In this document: one piece after another, positions 15,906 to 25,318 of the stretch
How positions within the stretch are numbered: position 1 is the stretch's first letter
How the letters are laid out: each line of letters begins with the position of its first letter
Source: JALEVB01 sp022768265
GTDB lineage: Bacteria; Bacillota_I; Bacilli_A; Erysipelotrichales; Erysipelotrichaceae
Reading direction: 5' to 3'
Length of the DNA stretch: 64,000 nucleotides
NCBI GenBank assembly: GCA_034168985.1
Contig: JAXFJE010000021.1
Span: forward strand, 124,001-188,000
Notes under the pieces: generated by a model
Database searches by the model: none
Told to the model about the DNA's origin: nothing
What the model saw: only the letters and a program-made list of their open reading frames with translations
Program-made: the position numbers and the translations under genes

Positions 15906-17309
15906 CTATTCTTGCGTTAATTCGCAATCGCCTTCCAAGCAATATTCTTCCCCGATATATTTATCGTCATAATTACCAGCTCCGCCTGTAATATAACCAA
16001 CGATAGCGTCATCATAATATGGATTTTCTTCATCCATCTTGCCAGTTAACACATATTGCATCTTTAACTTAGCAATTTCTAAAGAAGATTCAGGAATCCT
16101 ACCGATTGACATGCCACTTTCAGTTGTATCACCGTTATTTACCACAAAGTAATTATCAACCGTATAGCCATCATAGAAACTACGCGCTAGGTTAAATAAC
16201 GCAGCGATATCTTGGGCATTCGCATCAAAATTATGATAAGCCAAACTATCAGCTTTCCAATCCAAGCCAGCCCAGATCAATAAAAATGGATTTTCAGCAA
16301 TTCTTTCCATGATGCCATTGACGATCAAAGCTTGATTTCTGATTCGTCCATAATCACCATTATATAAGCCATCATATTTACGATTACGAGCTAAAGCCAA
16401 AGCCCATTCACCATATAATAGTTGATCTTCCCCCTTAGATAAGCAATAAGGTTGTGAGACATCACGGAAACTATCTTGATCCATGCACATGTCTAATGGA
16501 ACATCGACCTTCACACCACCCAAGCTATCGATCAGTTCGATAAATGATGAAAAGCTCACTTGTACAAAATATTCAACCTCTAGATCTAATAATTCACCGA
16601 TCGAATCTTTGATACATTCTGTACCATTGATTCCAAAATGCGTTAATTTATCGGTTCCCCCTGTACAAACATTTTTGATATAGCTATCGCGAGGAAAGCT
16701 AACGGTCGTTACATGTTTTAAAGCTGGATTAACGCCCATCAAGATATTCACATCGTTACGTCCTGCTTTATAGTCTGATGGGTCTACACGTTCATCGATA
16801 CCGGTGATCATGATTGCAAATGGTTTATTCAATAAATCATTATTTAAAACTGCTGGATCGATCGCTTCTTCTTCATAGATCGGTCTTTGATAAGTTTCTA
16901 CGGTAACATAATCATCAACCACATAATCATGACGATAATCATACAACAAGCTATTAGGACCTTGGGAAATGACCCATGCATCGATCTTCTTAGCATTGAT
17001 CAAATCAGGAATTTCTTGATAATATTCTGATTCATAGATCTCTACATCAATCCCTGCTAATTGACTTAAGACATATTCACTGCTTTCTTTGTCATATAAT
17101 GTTTGGATTGCCAAGGTCTTACCTGCAAGATCTTCGATGCTGGTAATATTGCTTTGACTTGTGGTCATTACATAGATTGGCTCCGAATAGGCAATAGGTT
17201 CTTTTGTCGTTTCTTGGTTTTCTGCACCAGTTTCATTTGATGGGTCCTTTTGTCCACAGCCACTCAAAAGCAAACCAAGACAAAGAACCAAAGCTAATAA
17301 TTTCTTCAT
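15906..17309 (-). CDS. LytR-CpsA-Psr (LCP) lipoprotein with N-terminal binding-protein-like domain
   Basis: A 467-residue extracytoplasmic protein. Residues 1-18 are a lipoprotein signal (LGLLLSGC). Residues ~42-145 resemble part of a solute-binding fold (SIEDLAGKTLAIQTLY, LINAKKIDAWVIS). Residues ~163-400 form an LCP domain with RNDVNILMGVNP, VSFPRDSY (Arg207, Asp208) and GDYGRIRNQ. LCP enzymes attach teichoic acids or capsule polymers to peptidoglycan and are normally anchored by a transmembrane helix; here the anchor is a lipid. The C-terminal ~60 residues are acidic. Its transcript ends in a strong hairpin. Activity is inferred from conserved residues. Confidence 0.82.
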   Translation of the reverse strand: MKKLLALVLCLGLLLSGCGQKDPSNETGAENQETTKEPIAYSEPIYVMTTSQSNITSIEDLAGKTLAIQTLYDKESSEYVLSQLAGIDVEIYESEYYQEIPDLINAKKIDAWVISQGPNSLLYDYRHDYVVDDYVTVETYQRPIYEEEAIDPAVLNNDLLNKPFAIMITGIDERVDPSDYKAGRNDVNILMGVNPALKHVTTVSFPRDSYIKNVCTGGTDKLTHFGINGTECIKDSIGELLDLEVEYFVQVSFSSFIELIDSLGGVKVDVPLDMCMDQDSFRDVSQPYCLSKGEDQLLYGEWALALARNRKYDGLYNGDYGRIRNQALIVNGIMERIAENPFLLIWAGLDWKADSLAYHNFDANAQDIAALFNLARSFYDGYTVDNYFVVNNGDTTESGMSIGRIPESSLEIAKLKMQYVLTGKMDEENPYYDDAIVGYITGGAGNYDDKYIGEEYCLEGDCELTQE

Positions 17310-17347
17310 ATTTCCTCCATCTACTTCTCAATAGTTAAAATAGGGCA

Positions 17348-18157
17348 TCATTCTATGGCCAACATCGTTTGGATATGTTTAGCGACACTATGCGTATCAT
17401 TATGTGCTAAGATCTTTTTAGCTAAACGCTTAGCCGCACTACAACCATTTTCAGGCACATAGGCATGTTCAAACGCTGCCAACATCTTAAGATCATTACC
17501 GCCATCACCATAAACAACGATCTGATCATCCCTTACCTGCAACAGCTTGCCTAAAGCCTTAATGGCTGATCCTTTATCAACACCTGCAGCAGTGATCTCG
17601 ATTTGACATGGCTCAAATGGTGCATTGACCACTAATTCTTGATGTTTAAGACAAAATTCATCGATCGTTGCATATAATCGTGGATCTTCGATGTTACAAT
17701 TGATCTTCATGATATCTTGCGCCAAGAGCTTTGCTAACGGTGTATCAAACTTGCATATTTCTAGCATCGTATAAAAGTCTTTCCAGATCTTACCATAACC
17801 AGCAATAAAACTTGCCCGATCGCTCATGATATAGGTGCCATCTTCACAAATAAATTCAAAATGAACATTAGGAAAAGTTGCTACCAATAACTTGATAAAT
17901 TCTTTATCGATCAGGCTTTTTTGAACGATATTGCCCTTACCATCATAAATGGTTGCTCCATTATTGGCTACGATATAAAAATATGGATCATCATAGCGAA
18001 AAGCTCCTTGATGCAAAGGATGCATTTGTCTGCCCGTAGCTAAAACAAAATAGCGCTGATTAGCTAAGACCATCTTGATCGTTTGGTCAACGATCCTATC
18101 CATTTGGTGGTCTACTAACAACGTACCATCAAGATCGCTCGCAATTATCTTGAACAT
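17348..18157 (-). CDS. Cof-type HAD-family phosphatase
   Basis: A 269-residue cytoplasmic phosphatase. Seen: the nucleophile motif SDLDGTLL at 7-14, ATGRQ (motif II region), and YGDGGNDLKM (acidic motif III), with the C2-type cap between them. Family members dephosphorylate sugar phosphates or flavin and pyridoxal phosphates with broad specificity. The ATG has GGGGG six bases upstream. It is codirectional with the LCP gene at a 38-base spacing and may share its transcript. Confidence 0.88.
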   Translation of the reverse strand: MFKIIASDLDGTLLVDHQMDRIVDQTIKMVLANQRYFVLATGRQMHPLHQGAFRYDDPYFYIVANNGATIYDGKGNIVQKSLIDKEFIKLLVATFPNVHFEFICEDGTYIMSDRASFIAGYGKIWKDFYTMLEICKFDTPLAKLLAQDIMKINCNIEDPRLYATIDEFCLKHQELVVNAPFEPCQIEITAAGVDKGSAIKALGKLLQVRDDQIVVYGDGGNDLKMLAAFEHAYVPENGCSAAKRLAKKILAHNDTHSVAKHIQTMLAIE

Positions 18158-18262
18158 AAATACCCCCTAAACTAAAAATATTTTATCACAAATATCCCAA
18201 ACAAAAAAACCTTATTTTACCTTCAAAAAGGCGTATAATAATAAACAAAGGGGGAATAAATC

Positions 18263-19126
18263 ATGAAATCTAAAGTATATTTTACTAGATCTATCACACC
18301 AGAAAATGTTTTAGCACTTTATAAAAAATTAGACAAAGAATTACCAGGTAAATTAGCGATCAAGCTTCACTCTGGTGAACAAGGCAACCAAAACTTTCTA
18401 AAACCTGAATTTTGGAAAGTCATCATCAACAAATTACAAGGTACTGTCGTTGAATGTAACACCGCCTATGAAGGACAACGTAATACAACGGAAAAACATA
18501 AGCAATTGATCAAACGACATGGATGGAACACCTATTTCAAAGTTGATCTTTTAGATGCTGAAGGTCCAGATATGGAACTAGCCATTCCAAATGGTAAAGT
18601 CATCAAACATAATTACGTTGGCAAACATCTAAAAAACTATGATTCCATGTTGGTACTTTCACATTTCAAAGGGCATCCCATGGGCGGCTACGGAGGAGCT
18701 TTGAAGCAATTATCCATTGGGGTAGCCTCATCATATGGTAAGGCTTATATCCACGGCGCATCTGAACCCGAAAAGATCTGGACGGCCGATCATGATCTAT
18801 TTCTAGAATCCATGGCTGATGCAGCTGGTAGCATCATCGATTATTTCAACGGAAATATCGCTTATATCAACGTCATGAAAAATATGTCCGTAGATTGCGA
18901 CTGTTGCGCTATTGCAGAAGATCCATGCATGCAAGATATCGGCATCCTTGCTTCACTAGATCCTATTGCCATCGACAAAGCATGTATCGATCTAGTTTAT
19001 CAAAGCGATGACCCCGGAAAAGATCATTTGATCGAAAGGATCGAATCACGCAATGGTATCCATACCATCGAAGCAGCAGCGGCCCTTGGCTATGGCAGCA
19101 CAGATTATGAATTGATCGAACTATGA
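18263..19126 (+). CDS. DUF362 domain protein (possible iron-sulfur protein)
   Basis: A 287-residue cytoplasmic protein. The LHSGEQGNQNFL, HFKGHPMGGYGGALKQLSIG and SLDPIAIDKACIDL segments are typical of the DUF362 family. A Cys-rich stretch (VDCDCC and DPC near 215-225) could bind metal. The function of the family is not settled. It starts a three-gene run: the next gene, a small kinase, overlaps its stop by four bases and an ECF-type vitamin transporter component follows. A TATAAT at about 18235 and AAAGGGGG before the ATG mark the beginning of the operon. Confidence 0.78.
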   Translation: MKSKVYFTRSITPENVLALYKKLDKELPGKLAIKLHSGEQGNQNFLKPEFWKVIINKLQGTVVECNTAYEGQRNTTEKHKQLIKRHGWNTYFKVDLLDAEGPDMELAIPNGKVIKHNYVGKHLKNYDSMLVLSHFKGHPMGGYGGALKQLSIGVASSYGKAYIHGASEPEKIWTADHDLFLESMADAAGSIIDYFNGNIAYINVMKNMSVDCDCCAIAEDPCMQDIGILASLDPIAIDKACIDLVYQSDDPGKDHLIERIESRNGIHTIEAAAALGYGSTDYELIEL

Positions 19127-19689
19127 GCTTGTTTACCCAATTGATGTCACCTTCATTAAATGAGGATTATCAATATCAGATCATTGCGATCGATGGCAAT
19201 TGTGCCAGCGGTAAAACTACCTTGGCCAAGCAGATCCAATCCCATTATCCTAATAGCGCGATCTTGCATATCGATGATTTCTTTTTGCCCAAAAATCAGC
19301 GCAAAGCTACTTGGTTAGAAGATATTGCCGGTAATATCGACCTGAGGACCATCAAAGATCTACTTAACCAATATCAAAAAGATCATTTTATCGCTTATCA
19401 GCCCTTTGATTGTCACCAGCAAGCTTATAAAGAAGGTATCACCATCGATCATCCAAGCTTTTTGATTGTAGAAGGCAGCTATGCTTTCCATCCTTCCTTG
19501 ATCGATGCCTATGATCTAAAGATCTTCTTGACTTGTAACGAAAACAAACAACTTTTACGCCTAGGTTTACGGCAAGATGATCTTCAAAGCTTCAAAGATA
19601 TCTGGATCAAAAAAGAACAAACTTATTTTACAACTTACAGCATCAAAGAAAAGGCTGATCTGATCTTTGATACTTCAGCATTATTTTAG
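19123..19689 (+). CDS. Uridine-kinase-like P-loop kinase
   Basis: A 188-residue kinase with Walker A DGNCASGKTT (about 24-33) and the lid/substrate segment ILHIDDFFLP seen in uridine kinase and nicotinamide-riboside kinase relatives. It phosphorylates a small hydroxylated metabolite, but which one is not readable. It begins inside the stop of the DUF362 gene (ATGA) and is followed 11 bases later by an ECF S component, so it may phosphorylate and trap the vitamin that transporter imports. That link is inference from context. Confidence 0.78.
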   Translation: MSLFTQLMSPSLNEDYQYQIIAIDGNCASGKTTLAKQIQSHYPNSAILHIDDFFLPKNQRKATWLEDIAGNIDLRTIKDLLNQYQKDHFIAYQPFDCHQQAYKEGITIDHPSFLIVEGSYAFHPSLIDAYDLKIFLTCNENKQLLRLGLRQDDLQSFKDIWIKKEQTYFTTYSIKEKADLIFDTSALF

Positions 19690-19699
19690 AAAGGCTTTT

Positions 19700-20200
19700 A
19701 TGAAAATTAAAAAATTAACGCTAAGTGCCCTATTTCTGGCCTTAGGTCTGATCTTACCTTTTGTTACGGGTCAAATTCCTCAAATCGGTTCCATGCTATT
19801 ACCGATGCATCTACCCATCTTGCTTTGTGGTATGATCTGCGGTTGGCAATATGGCCTGATCATCGGCTTGATCCTTCCAGCTTTACGTTTTGCCTTATTT
19901 CAAATGCCACCGTTAGTGCCAATTGGTATAGCGATGACCTTTGAACTAGCAACCTATGGAGCTATTAGCGGATTTATCTTACAAAAATTTGGTCACGATC
20001 TTAAAAATATTTATTTTGCTTTGCTAAGTGCCATGTTAGCAGGTCGGATCATATGGGGCATCGTTTCTAGTTTTATCACTACGATAACCCTAGAGATCTT
20101 TATCGCATCAGGTTTTATCAATGCTATCCCTGGGATCATCTTACAATTGATCTTGATCCCGATGATCACTAAGATCTACTACGATCATGCTCGTAAATAA
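19700..20200 (+). CDS. ECF transporter S component (vitamin-binding membrane subunit)
   Basis: A 166-residue membrane protein with about six helices. The N-terminal KKLTLSALFLALGLILPF motif, the glycine-rich middle (CGMICGWQYGLIIGLILPAL) and the size are typical of energy-coupling-factor substrate subunits, which bind a vitamin and dock on a shared EcfTAA' module encoded elsewhere. An 11-codon upstream extension starting with TTG is rejected because the ATG at 19700 has AAAGG at the right place. The vitamin cannot be deduced. Confidence 0.82.
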   Translation: MKIKKLTLSALFLALGLILPFVTGQIPQIGSMLLPMHLPILLCGMICGWQYGLIIGLILPALRFALFQMPPLVPIGIAMTFELATYGAISGFILQKFGHDLKNIYFALLSAMLAGRIIWGIVSSFITTITLEIFIASGFINAIPGIILQLILIPMITKIYYDHARK

Positions 20201-20228
20201 AAAATTGCATCATTGATGCAATTTTTTA
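20198..20228. terminator. Bidirectional terminator between convergent genes
   Basis: AAAAAATTGCATC pairs with GATGCAATTTTTT around ATT. It serves both the ECF operon and the minus-strand exporter gene that ends at 20210. Confidence 0.85.
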
Positions 20229-21292
20229 TATTTTAACTTATCACTAAATTCATATACCAAAAACGATAAGATAATAGGAAAGCCAAATAATCCTAAGACC
20301 CCAAAAAATCTTACCCCCACTAACATACTACCTAAAGTAACTAACGGATGTAATCCTAGTTCTGCGCCTACGATCTTTGGTTCGATGATATTACGAATGA
20401 TCGTCACAACGATATAAATGACCAAAAGCTCGATAGCCAACAAATAATTTTGACTCAACAAACTTATCAAGATCCACGGGATCATGATACCACCTGTTCC
20501 AAAAACAGGCAAGATATCAAATATCGCGATCGATAAAGCAATGATGAAGGCATTATCAATTCCTATGATCATAAAACCAATAAATAGTTCGACAAAGGTA
20601 ATCGACATGATCCTTAAATACGCCTTTAAGATAACCAAAACCTTATTGATCAAAAAGCTTTTGATCTCATCATAATAAAAGCGAATTTTATCATTCATCA
20701 AATTCATCGTATATCCGGTAATCTTATCATAATCTGACATGATAAAAAAAGAAGCGATCACACACATGACAACAGAAACGAAGAAATTAGGAATGCTGGT
20801 AATAAATGAAGATGCTGAAGCGACGATAAATGATGATACATACGACATGATCGTGCTAAAGCTCTCATTGATGCTTGTAGACACAACTTCGATCGCATAC
20901 TTTAATTCACTGGACAAGTGTAAATTATCTATGAAGCTATCGGACATCAAGACATCAAATAAAGGCCTGATCGTTTCTTTATATAAAACTGGCCACATAT
21001 CTAAAAAGCTTTTGATCGAAGAAATACCAGCAATGACCAAAAATACCAACCCAGAAATGATCAAGCTATAAAACAACAATAACAAAGCTATGGAAGCAAA
21101 TTTAGTTTGTTTATGGCTCAATGCAAAACGTCTACATATCGCTTTGATCGGTCTTTTAAGCAAGTATACCATAATAAAGGCCACCACAAAGGGCATAAGT
21201 GGAGGAACGATATATTTTAACGCTAAGATCAAGCCAATGGTGATAAGACCATAGTACATGACATTAATAAGCAATTCTTTCTTTTTTTCCAT
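20210..21292 (-). CDS. AI-2E family transporter (UPF0118)
   Basis: A 360-residue integral membrane protein with about eight helices, starting MEKKKELLINVMYYGLI. The C-terminal half carries the family signature (FDILPVFGTGGIMIPW; RNIIEPKIVGAELGLHPL). Members have been linked to export of autoinducer-2 or to sodium/proton exchange, so the substrate is open. Its ATG overlaps the stop of the CNNM/CorC gene (TAATG), showing translational coupling of two membrane proteins. Confidence 0.9.
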   Translation of the reverse strand: MEKKKELLINVMYYGLITIGLILALKYIVPPLMPFVVAFIMVYLLKRPIKAICRRFALSHKQTKFASIALLLLFYSLIISGLVFLVIAGISSIKSFLDMWPVLYKETIRPLFDVLMSDSFIDNLHLSSELKYAIEVVSTSINESFSTIMSYVSSFIVASASSFITSIPNFFVSVVMCVIASFFIMSDYDKITGYTMNLMNDKIRFYYDEIKSFLINKVLVILKAYLRIMSITFVELFIGFMIIGIDNAFIIALSIAIFDILPVFGTGGIMIPWILISLLSQNYLLAIELLVIYIVVTIIRNIIEPKIVGAELGLHPLVTLGSMLVGVRFFGVLGLFGFPIILSFLVYEFSDKLKYKKLHQ

Positions 21293-22626
21293 TATCGATC
21301 CTCCTTTGCTATCTTATCCGCTAGCTTTTCCATAGTAATCAGCTTAATTTGATGTTTTTCAACTTTTAGCACCTTGCACAACCAATTATCGATCACCACT
21401 TCAAACTTACTACCATCTTCAGGAATGGTCTGTAAATATGATAACACCATCCCCCCAACGCTAACAACATCACTTGGATGTTCAAATTCTTCATCTAACT
21501 CATCTTCAAGATCATTGATCAAACAACTGCCATCAACCAAATAGACCTCATCCTGTAATTTTTGGATCAGGCGGGGATTTTCGTTGACTTCATCATAAAT
21601 ATTGCCCACGATCTGTTCCAAAAGATCTTCCAAGGTCACGATCCCTATCGTTTCTCCATATTCATTAACTACGAAGGCCATATCGATCTTTTGGCTCTTA
21701 AATTGCTCAAATAAATTAGCGGCTTTCATCATTTGCGGTACATATAGGCATTTTTTATATAGGGATGCTAAAGGCAATGGTTTTGCCTGAAGAATATTTA
21801 ATAAATAATCTTTCACGTTGATATACGCCACGATATCATTGATATTATCTTGATACACCGGTATCTTAGGATTTTTTGAGCGCCCAATGATCTCTATGAT
21901 CTTCTCTTTAGGATCATCAGCTTTGATCAAAGCGACATCAACAATCCGATTCATGATTTCTTTCAAATAGACATCGTTAAAGTCAAAGATATTTTCGATC
22001 CATTCACTTTCATAAGGTTGGATGACCCCTTTTTCTTCACCAATATCAGCCATCAAGATGATATCTTCTTCGCTAACTTCTTCATCGCTAGCGTTAGGAT
22101 TCAAACGGCATAATTTTAATATCGCATTGGTCGAAAAAGATAACAAATTAACCACTGGCTTAGTTATCTTAGCAACGATCAACAATATCTTAGAAGAAAA
22201 TTTAGCCACCGCTAATTGTTTTTGCATGGCAATCCTTTTTGGGACCAATTCTCCAAATACCAATGTAAAATATGCTAAAACGATGGTGATGACAATAATG
22301 GCCAAGGCATCTAAGGTCGTTGGTGATAATAGTTTAAACCCTAGATCATCATATATCCATACAACTAAATAATCACTAAAATTCTCAGCGGCAAATGCAC
22401 TGCCTAAAAAGCCAGCCAGCGTTATTCCTATCTGTATCGTCGATAAGAAATTGTTAGGATTTTCGACCATCTTCCGCAATATCGCTGCTTGCTTATCGCC
22501 TTGTTCCTCCATGACCTTTAATTTAGCGGGATTTAAAGAAATGATGGCAATCTCGCTCATAGCAAAAAAAGCATTAACTAAAATCAATAATATTTGAATC
22601 AACAATTGAATGACTAAGGGATCCAA
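21292..22626 (-). CDS. CNNM/HlyC-CorC family membrane protein with CBS pair
   Basis: A 444-residue protein. Order: N-terminal CNNM membrane domain with four helices (about 1-190), a pair of CBS domains (about 215-340, including IVTLEDLLEQIVGNIYDE), and a C-terminal CorC_HlyC domain. Relatives export magnesium or cobalt. Translation starts at a TTG with GAGGT ten bases upstream; there is no better start nearby. It forms a two-gene operon with the AI-2E transporter. Confidence 0.88.
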   Translation of the reverse strand: MDPLVIQLLIQILLILVNAFFAMSEIAIISLNPAKLKVMEEQGDKQAAILRKMVENPNNFLSTIQIGITLAGFLGSAFAAENFSDYLVVWIYDDLGFKLLSPTTLDALAIIVITIVLAYFTLVFGELVPKRIAMQKQLAVAKFSSKILLIVAKITKPVVNLLSFSTNAILKLCRLNPNASDEEVSEEDIILMADIGEEKGVIQPYESEWIENIFDFNDVYLKEIMNRIVDVALIKADDPKEKIIEIIGRSKNPKIPVYQDNINDIVAYINVKDYLLNILQAKPLPLASLYKKCLYVPQMMKAANLFEQFKSQKIDMAFVVNEYGETIGIVTLEDLLEQIVGNIYDEVNENPRLIQKLQDEVYLVDGSCLINDLEDELDEEFEHPSDVVSVGGMVLSYLQTIPEDGSKFEVVIDNWLCKVLKVEKHQIKLITMEKLADKIAKEDR

Positions 22627-22746
22627 TTAAAACTTACCTCAACTTTCTTAATATTAATTATGCAAAACTAACAGCTAATAATCAAGATATCTTCTAGACA
22701 AATAACCAATTTTGTACTAATCTATAGCTTAAAAGGATGGATTAGT

Positions 22747-23298
22747 ATGAAAACAGTTATGAACACTTACAATCACAAGATCTTTGATCCGATGGAAATG
22801 ACTTGTGAAGACGTTGATATCCTTGATATCGCCCATGCATTAAGCATGCTTTGCCGCGGTTGTGGTCATGTTCAATTTTTTTATTCCGTAGGCTTGCATA
22901 GCATCAACTGCGCTTTAGAGGCTCAAGCCCGAAACTATCCGCCAAAGATCCAATTAGCTTGCTTGCTGCACGATGCATCAGAAGCTTATATTTCTGATAT
23001 CATCCGCCCGGTTAAGCAACATTTGCCTAAGTATCAAGAAATCGAACATAATATCCTATCAACCATCTTCCAGGCTTTTGGGCTTGAGCTATCTTTTATA
23101 GAGCAAAAGATGATCAAAGAAATTGATGATCAAATGCTCGCAAACGAAATGCCGATCATCTTTTCGACCCATAATCTAGACAGCATCCCCCCATTACAAA
23201 GTCAGCCTACCATCAAAGAGTTGCCTTTTGCTGAAGTTAAACAACGCTTCTTAGCCTTATTTGCAACGCTTAATGAAAAAAATGATCGCTCCTGTTAA
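22747..23298 (+). CDS. HD-domain phosphohydrolase (YfbR-like)
   Basis: A 183-residue cytoplasmic protein with HD-superfamily ligands: SVGLHSINC (first His), LLHDASEAYISD (HD pair) and a later Asp. The closest known type is YfbR, which removes phosphate from deoxynucleoside monophosphates, but other nucleotide substrates are possible. It is a single gene divergent from the CNNM gene, with AAAAGGATGG as its ribosome site and a terminator directly behind. Confidence 0.8.
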   Translation: MKTVMNTYNHKIFDPMEMTCEDVDILDIAHALSMLCRGCGHVQFFYSVGLHSINCALEAQARNYPPKIQLACLLHDASEAYISDIIRPVKQHLPKYQEIEHNILSTIFQAFGLELSFIEQKMIKEIDDQMLANEMPIIFSTHNLDSIPPLQSQPTIKELPFAEVKQRFLALFATLNEKNDRSC

Positions 23299-23316
23299 AA
23301 CAGGAACGATCTTTTA
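23283..23316. terminator. Terminator between convergent genes
   Basis: GATCGCTCCTGTT pairs with AACAGGAACGATC (one bulged position) and is followed by TTTTATTT on the plus strand, at the end of the HD-domain gene. Confidence 0.75.
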
Positions 23317-24348
23317 TTTATACAAATCTAAAGATGTATGATCTTTAAAAACATTTAATGTCTCAACCTTTTCACTAGCGATGTTGATAACTTCACTAGC
23401 TTGCAAGCTATCTATCACTTTATCCATATTTCTAGCATCGATGAAGCTTACTTCTTGATTACCATGACTCAATACCACCAATGCACAATCAAAGCGTTGA
23501 TTGACACTGGCATAGCGTGGTAATAATATTACTTTTTCTAGCCCTTGAACCTTTAATAGTGCTTTGCGAATATGATGACCTTTTAAATGATCCAAGGCTA
23601 TCTGCGGCATGAAAAAGACCATTTTTCCCTGAGAATCTAACTGCTGATATAGTTGATGGATATTTTCCCAAACGGTCGTGCTTTGCATAAAGATCTCCTC
23701 ATTAAAAGGACAAGCTTTTTTATCAAAAGCGAAATTATGCATATCACCAAAGATTCGATCATAATTACCATGATGCTCATCTTTGACGATATCTAATTCT
23801 TTGATATCACTGTTTATTTGTTGTAATCTTAATTGGATGGTCACCAAGATCGTATCTTTAGCTGTTGGGGCATAGCCAGCTAAGTGATTTTCCTTTGGAA
23901 TCTGACGTAAAAACATATCATTGTTTACACAACAATCCAAAACTTTGGCATTGCTTGCTGGAACTTCTAATAGGCGATAAGCTAATTCATAAACTTCTTT
24001 TCTGCTTGCATTTGCCAAGGATAATTCATCTAACAAATCAGTAGTGATCTTGGCTTGATTTTGCACCAATTCCTCGAAAAAGCTTTGAACAAAAGGCTTA
24101 TGATATAAATAATCATATGCTGCTAAAGCTGTTAAAAGCTCTTGATCTGCTGCTTGAGCAACGATCTTCATTGCCTCTTGCAAACTAGCTTGATAAGCTT
24201 CTACATCATTAAAAGCTAGCTCCATTGCTGGGTATTGTTGTTTTAAGGCAGCTAAATATGCCAGTACGTTTATTTCATAATATATCTTATGTTTTTTATA
24301 TCCTTTTGCTTTACTAATATTTATAAAATCATTTATCAATTCTTTCAT
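23314..24348 (-). CDS. Degenerate HsdM-like (N6-adenine methylase fold) protein, probably inactive
   Basis: A 344-residue cytoplasmic protein. The layout of residues ~140-330 follows type I modification methylases: VLDCCVNNDMF stands where the AdoMet motif DPxCGSGxF belongs, YDRIFGDMHNF where D-x-x-x-x-NPPF belongs, then GKMVFFMPQIAL and the IRKALL...GLEKVILLPRY segment typical of HsdM. Both catalytic motifs are lost, so methylation is unlikely. The N-terminal ~130 residues are helical and unfamiliar. No HsdR, HsdS or other restriction gene is nearby. It may be a scaffold or regulatory relative, as proposed for YtxK-type proteins. SD AGGAGAG supports the start. Confidence 0.65.
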   Translation of the reverse strand: MKELINDFINISKAKGYKKHKIYYEINVLAYLAALKQQYPAMELAFNDVEAYQASLQEAMKIVAQAADQELLTALAAYDYLYHKPFVQSFFEELVQNQAKITTDLLDELSLANASRKEVYELAYRLLEVPASNAKVLDCCVNNDMFLRQIPKENHLAGYAPTAKDTILVTIQLRLQQINSDIKELDIVKDEHHGNYDRIFGDMHNFAFDKKACPFNEEIFMQSTTVWENIHQLYQQLDSQGKMVFFMPQIALDHLKGHHIRKALLKVQGLEKVILLPRYASVNQRFDCALVVLSHGNQEVSFIDARNMDKVIDSLQASEVINIASEKVETLNVFKDHTSLDLYK

Positions 24349-24473
24349 CGTTTTTTGCTCTCCTAACCATAATTATACACTCATTTCTTTCCTTGGATAC
24401 TGACAAAAATGACGAAAATCGAGATATTGGTTGCCAATAATATATGATTTACGATGTTTACTTTTTGCCACAA

Positions 24474-24508
24474 TAAAAAAGCAAACCGATGACGGTAAGC
24501 TTTTTATT
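24474..24508 (-). terminator. Intrinsic terminator after the cytidylate-kinase-like gene
   Basis: On the minus strand AAAAAGCTTACCG pairs with CGGTTTGCTTTTT around TCAT, followed by T-rich sequence. Confidence 0.7.
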
Positions 24509-24519
24509 CACCACTGCCA

Positions 24520-25119
24520 CTACTTTTTGGTCATATCTTGATATAGATCAGCAATGATCTCTACGCATCGATCGATACCGATCTTACCACTATCTAATGC
24601 GACATCATAGTTATGGACCTCTCCAAAGTCATTCTCGGTGTAATAGCGATAATATGCCGCTCTTTTCTTATCTTTTTCTTTAACTCTTTTTAAAGGTTTT
24701 TCATCCGTTTCTCCATAAACTTCCACTACTCGTTTAGCCCGTTGGTTGATATCCGCATGGATGAATACCTTTAATAAATCACTTTTATCTTTTAACACAT
24801 AATCTGCACATCTACCAACGATCACACATGGTCCTTCATTTGCTACCTTGGTAATGATATCACATTGGATCAGCCATACATAGTCTTGAATGTTATTACC
24901 ATGATATAAATGATTTGCAAAGGCATTAAATAACCAATTTTGTTCACTTTGTTCATTGGTTTGTTTGATAAAATTAGCATCTAATCCACTTTCCTGAGCT
25001 ATCTTATTGATCAGCTCCTCATCATAACAAGGAATATTAAGCTTAGCGGCTACTTGTTTTCCAATCGTTCTTCCCCCACTACCAAATTCACGACTAATCG
25101 TAATTATCGTATTTTTCAT
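24520..25119 (-). CDS. Cytidylate kinase-like family protein
   Basis: A 199-residue P-loop protein starting MKNTIITISREFGSGGRTIG, the diagnostic beginning of the cytidylate-kinase-like family (PF13189), which differs from true Cmk. Later segments (VIVGRCADYVL; RAKRVVEVYGE; KRAAYYRYYT) are also family-typical. It presumably phosphorylates a nucleotide or related molecule, but no substrate is established. It is a single gene with its own terminator, divergent from a DUF975 membrane protein. Confidence 0.85.
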   Translation of the reverse strand: MKNTIITISREFGSGGRTIGKQVAAKLNIPCYDEELINKIAQESGLDANFIKQTNEQSEQNWLFNAFANHLYHGNNIQDYVWLIQCDIITKVANEGPCVIVGRCADYVLKDKSDLLKVFIHADINQRAKRVVEVYGETDEKPLKRVKEKDKKRAAYYRYYTENDFGEVHNYDVALDSGKIGIDRCVEIIADLYQDMTKK

Positions 25120-25318
25120 ATGATTACCCTTCCTTACTTATATTATACTTTATTAATTGCATTTCTAACTAACTTTTCTTTGAAAAATCCTATTTAATTG
25201 TTGTTTTATGACCAAGATGATTTAAGTTTAATGGACATATCTAAGCTTTTATCGTAAAAAACCTATTACAATTATGCCAAAACTCATATATAATTAATTT
25301 AACAAGGAGGCTATGAAT

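Noticed and set aside
23314..24348. Functional restriction-modification system
   Set aside because: Both methylase motifs are lost and no HsdR, HsdS or nuclease gene is in the neighbourhood.
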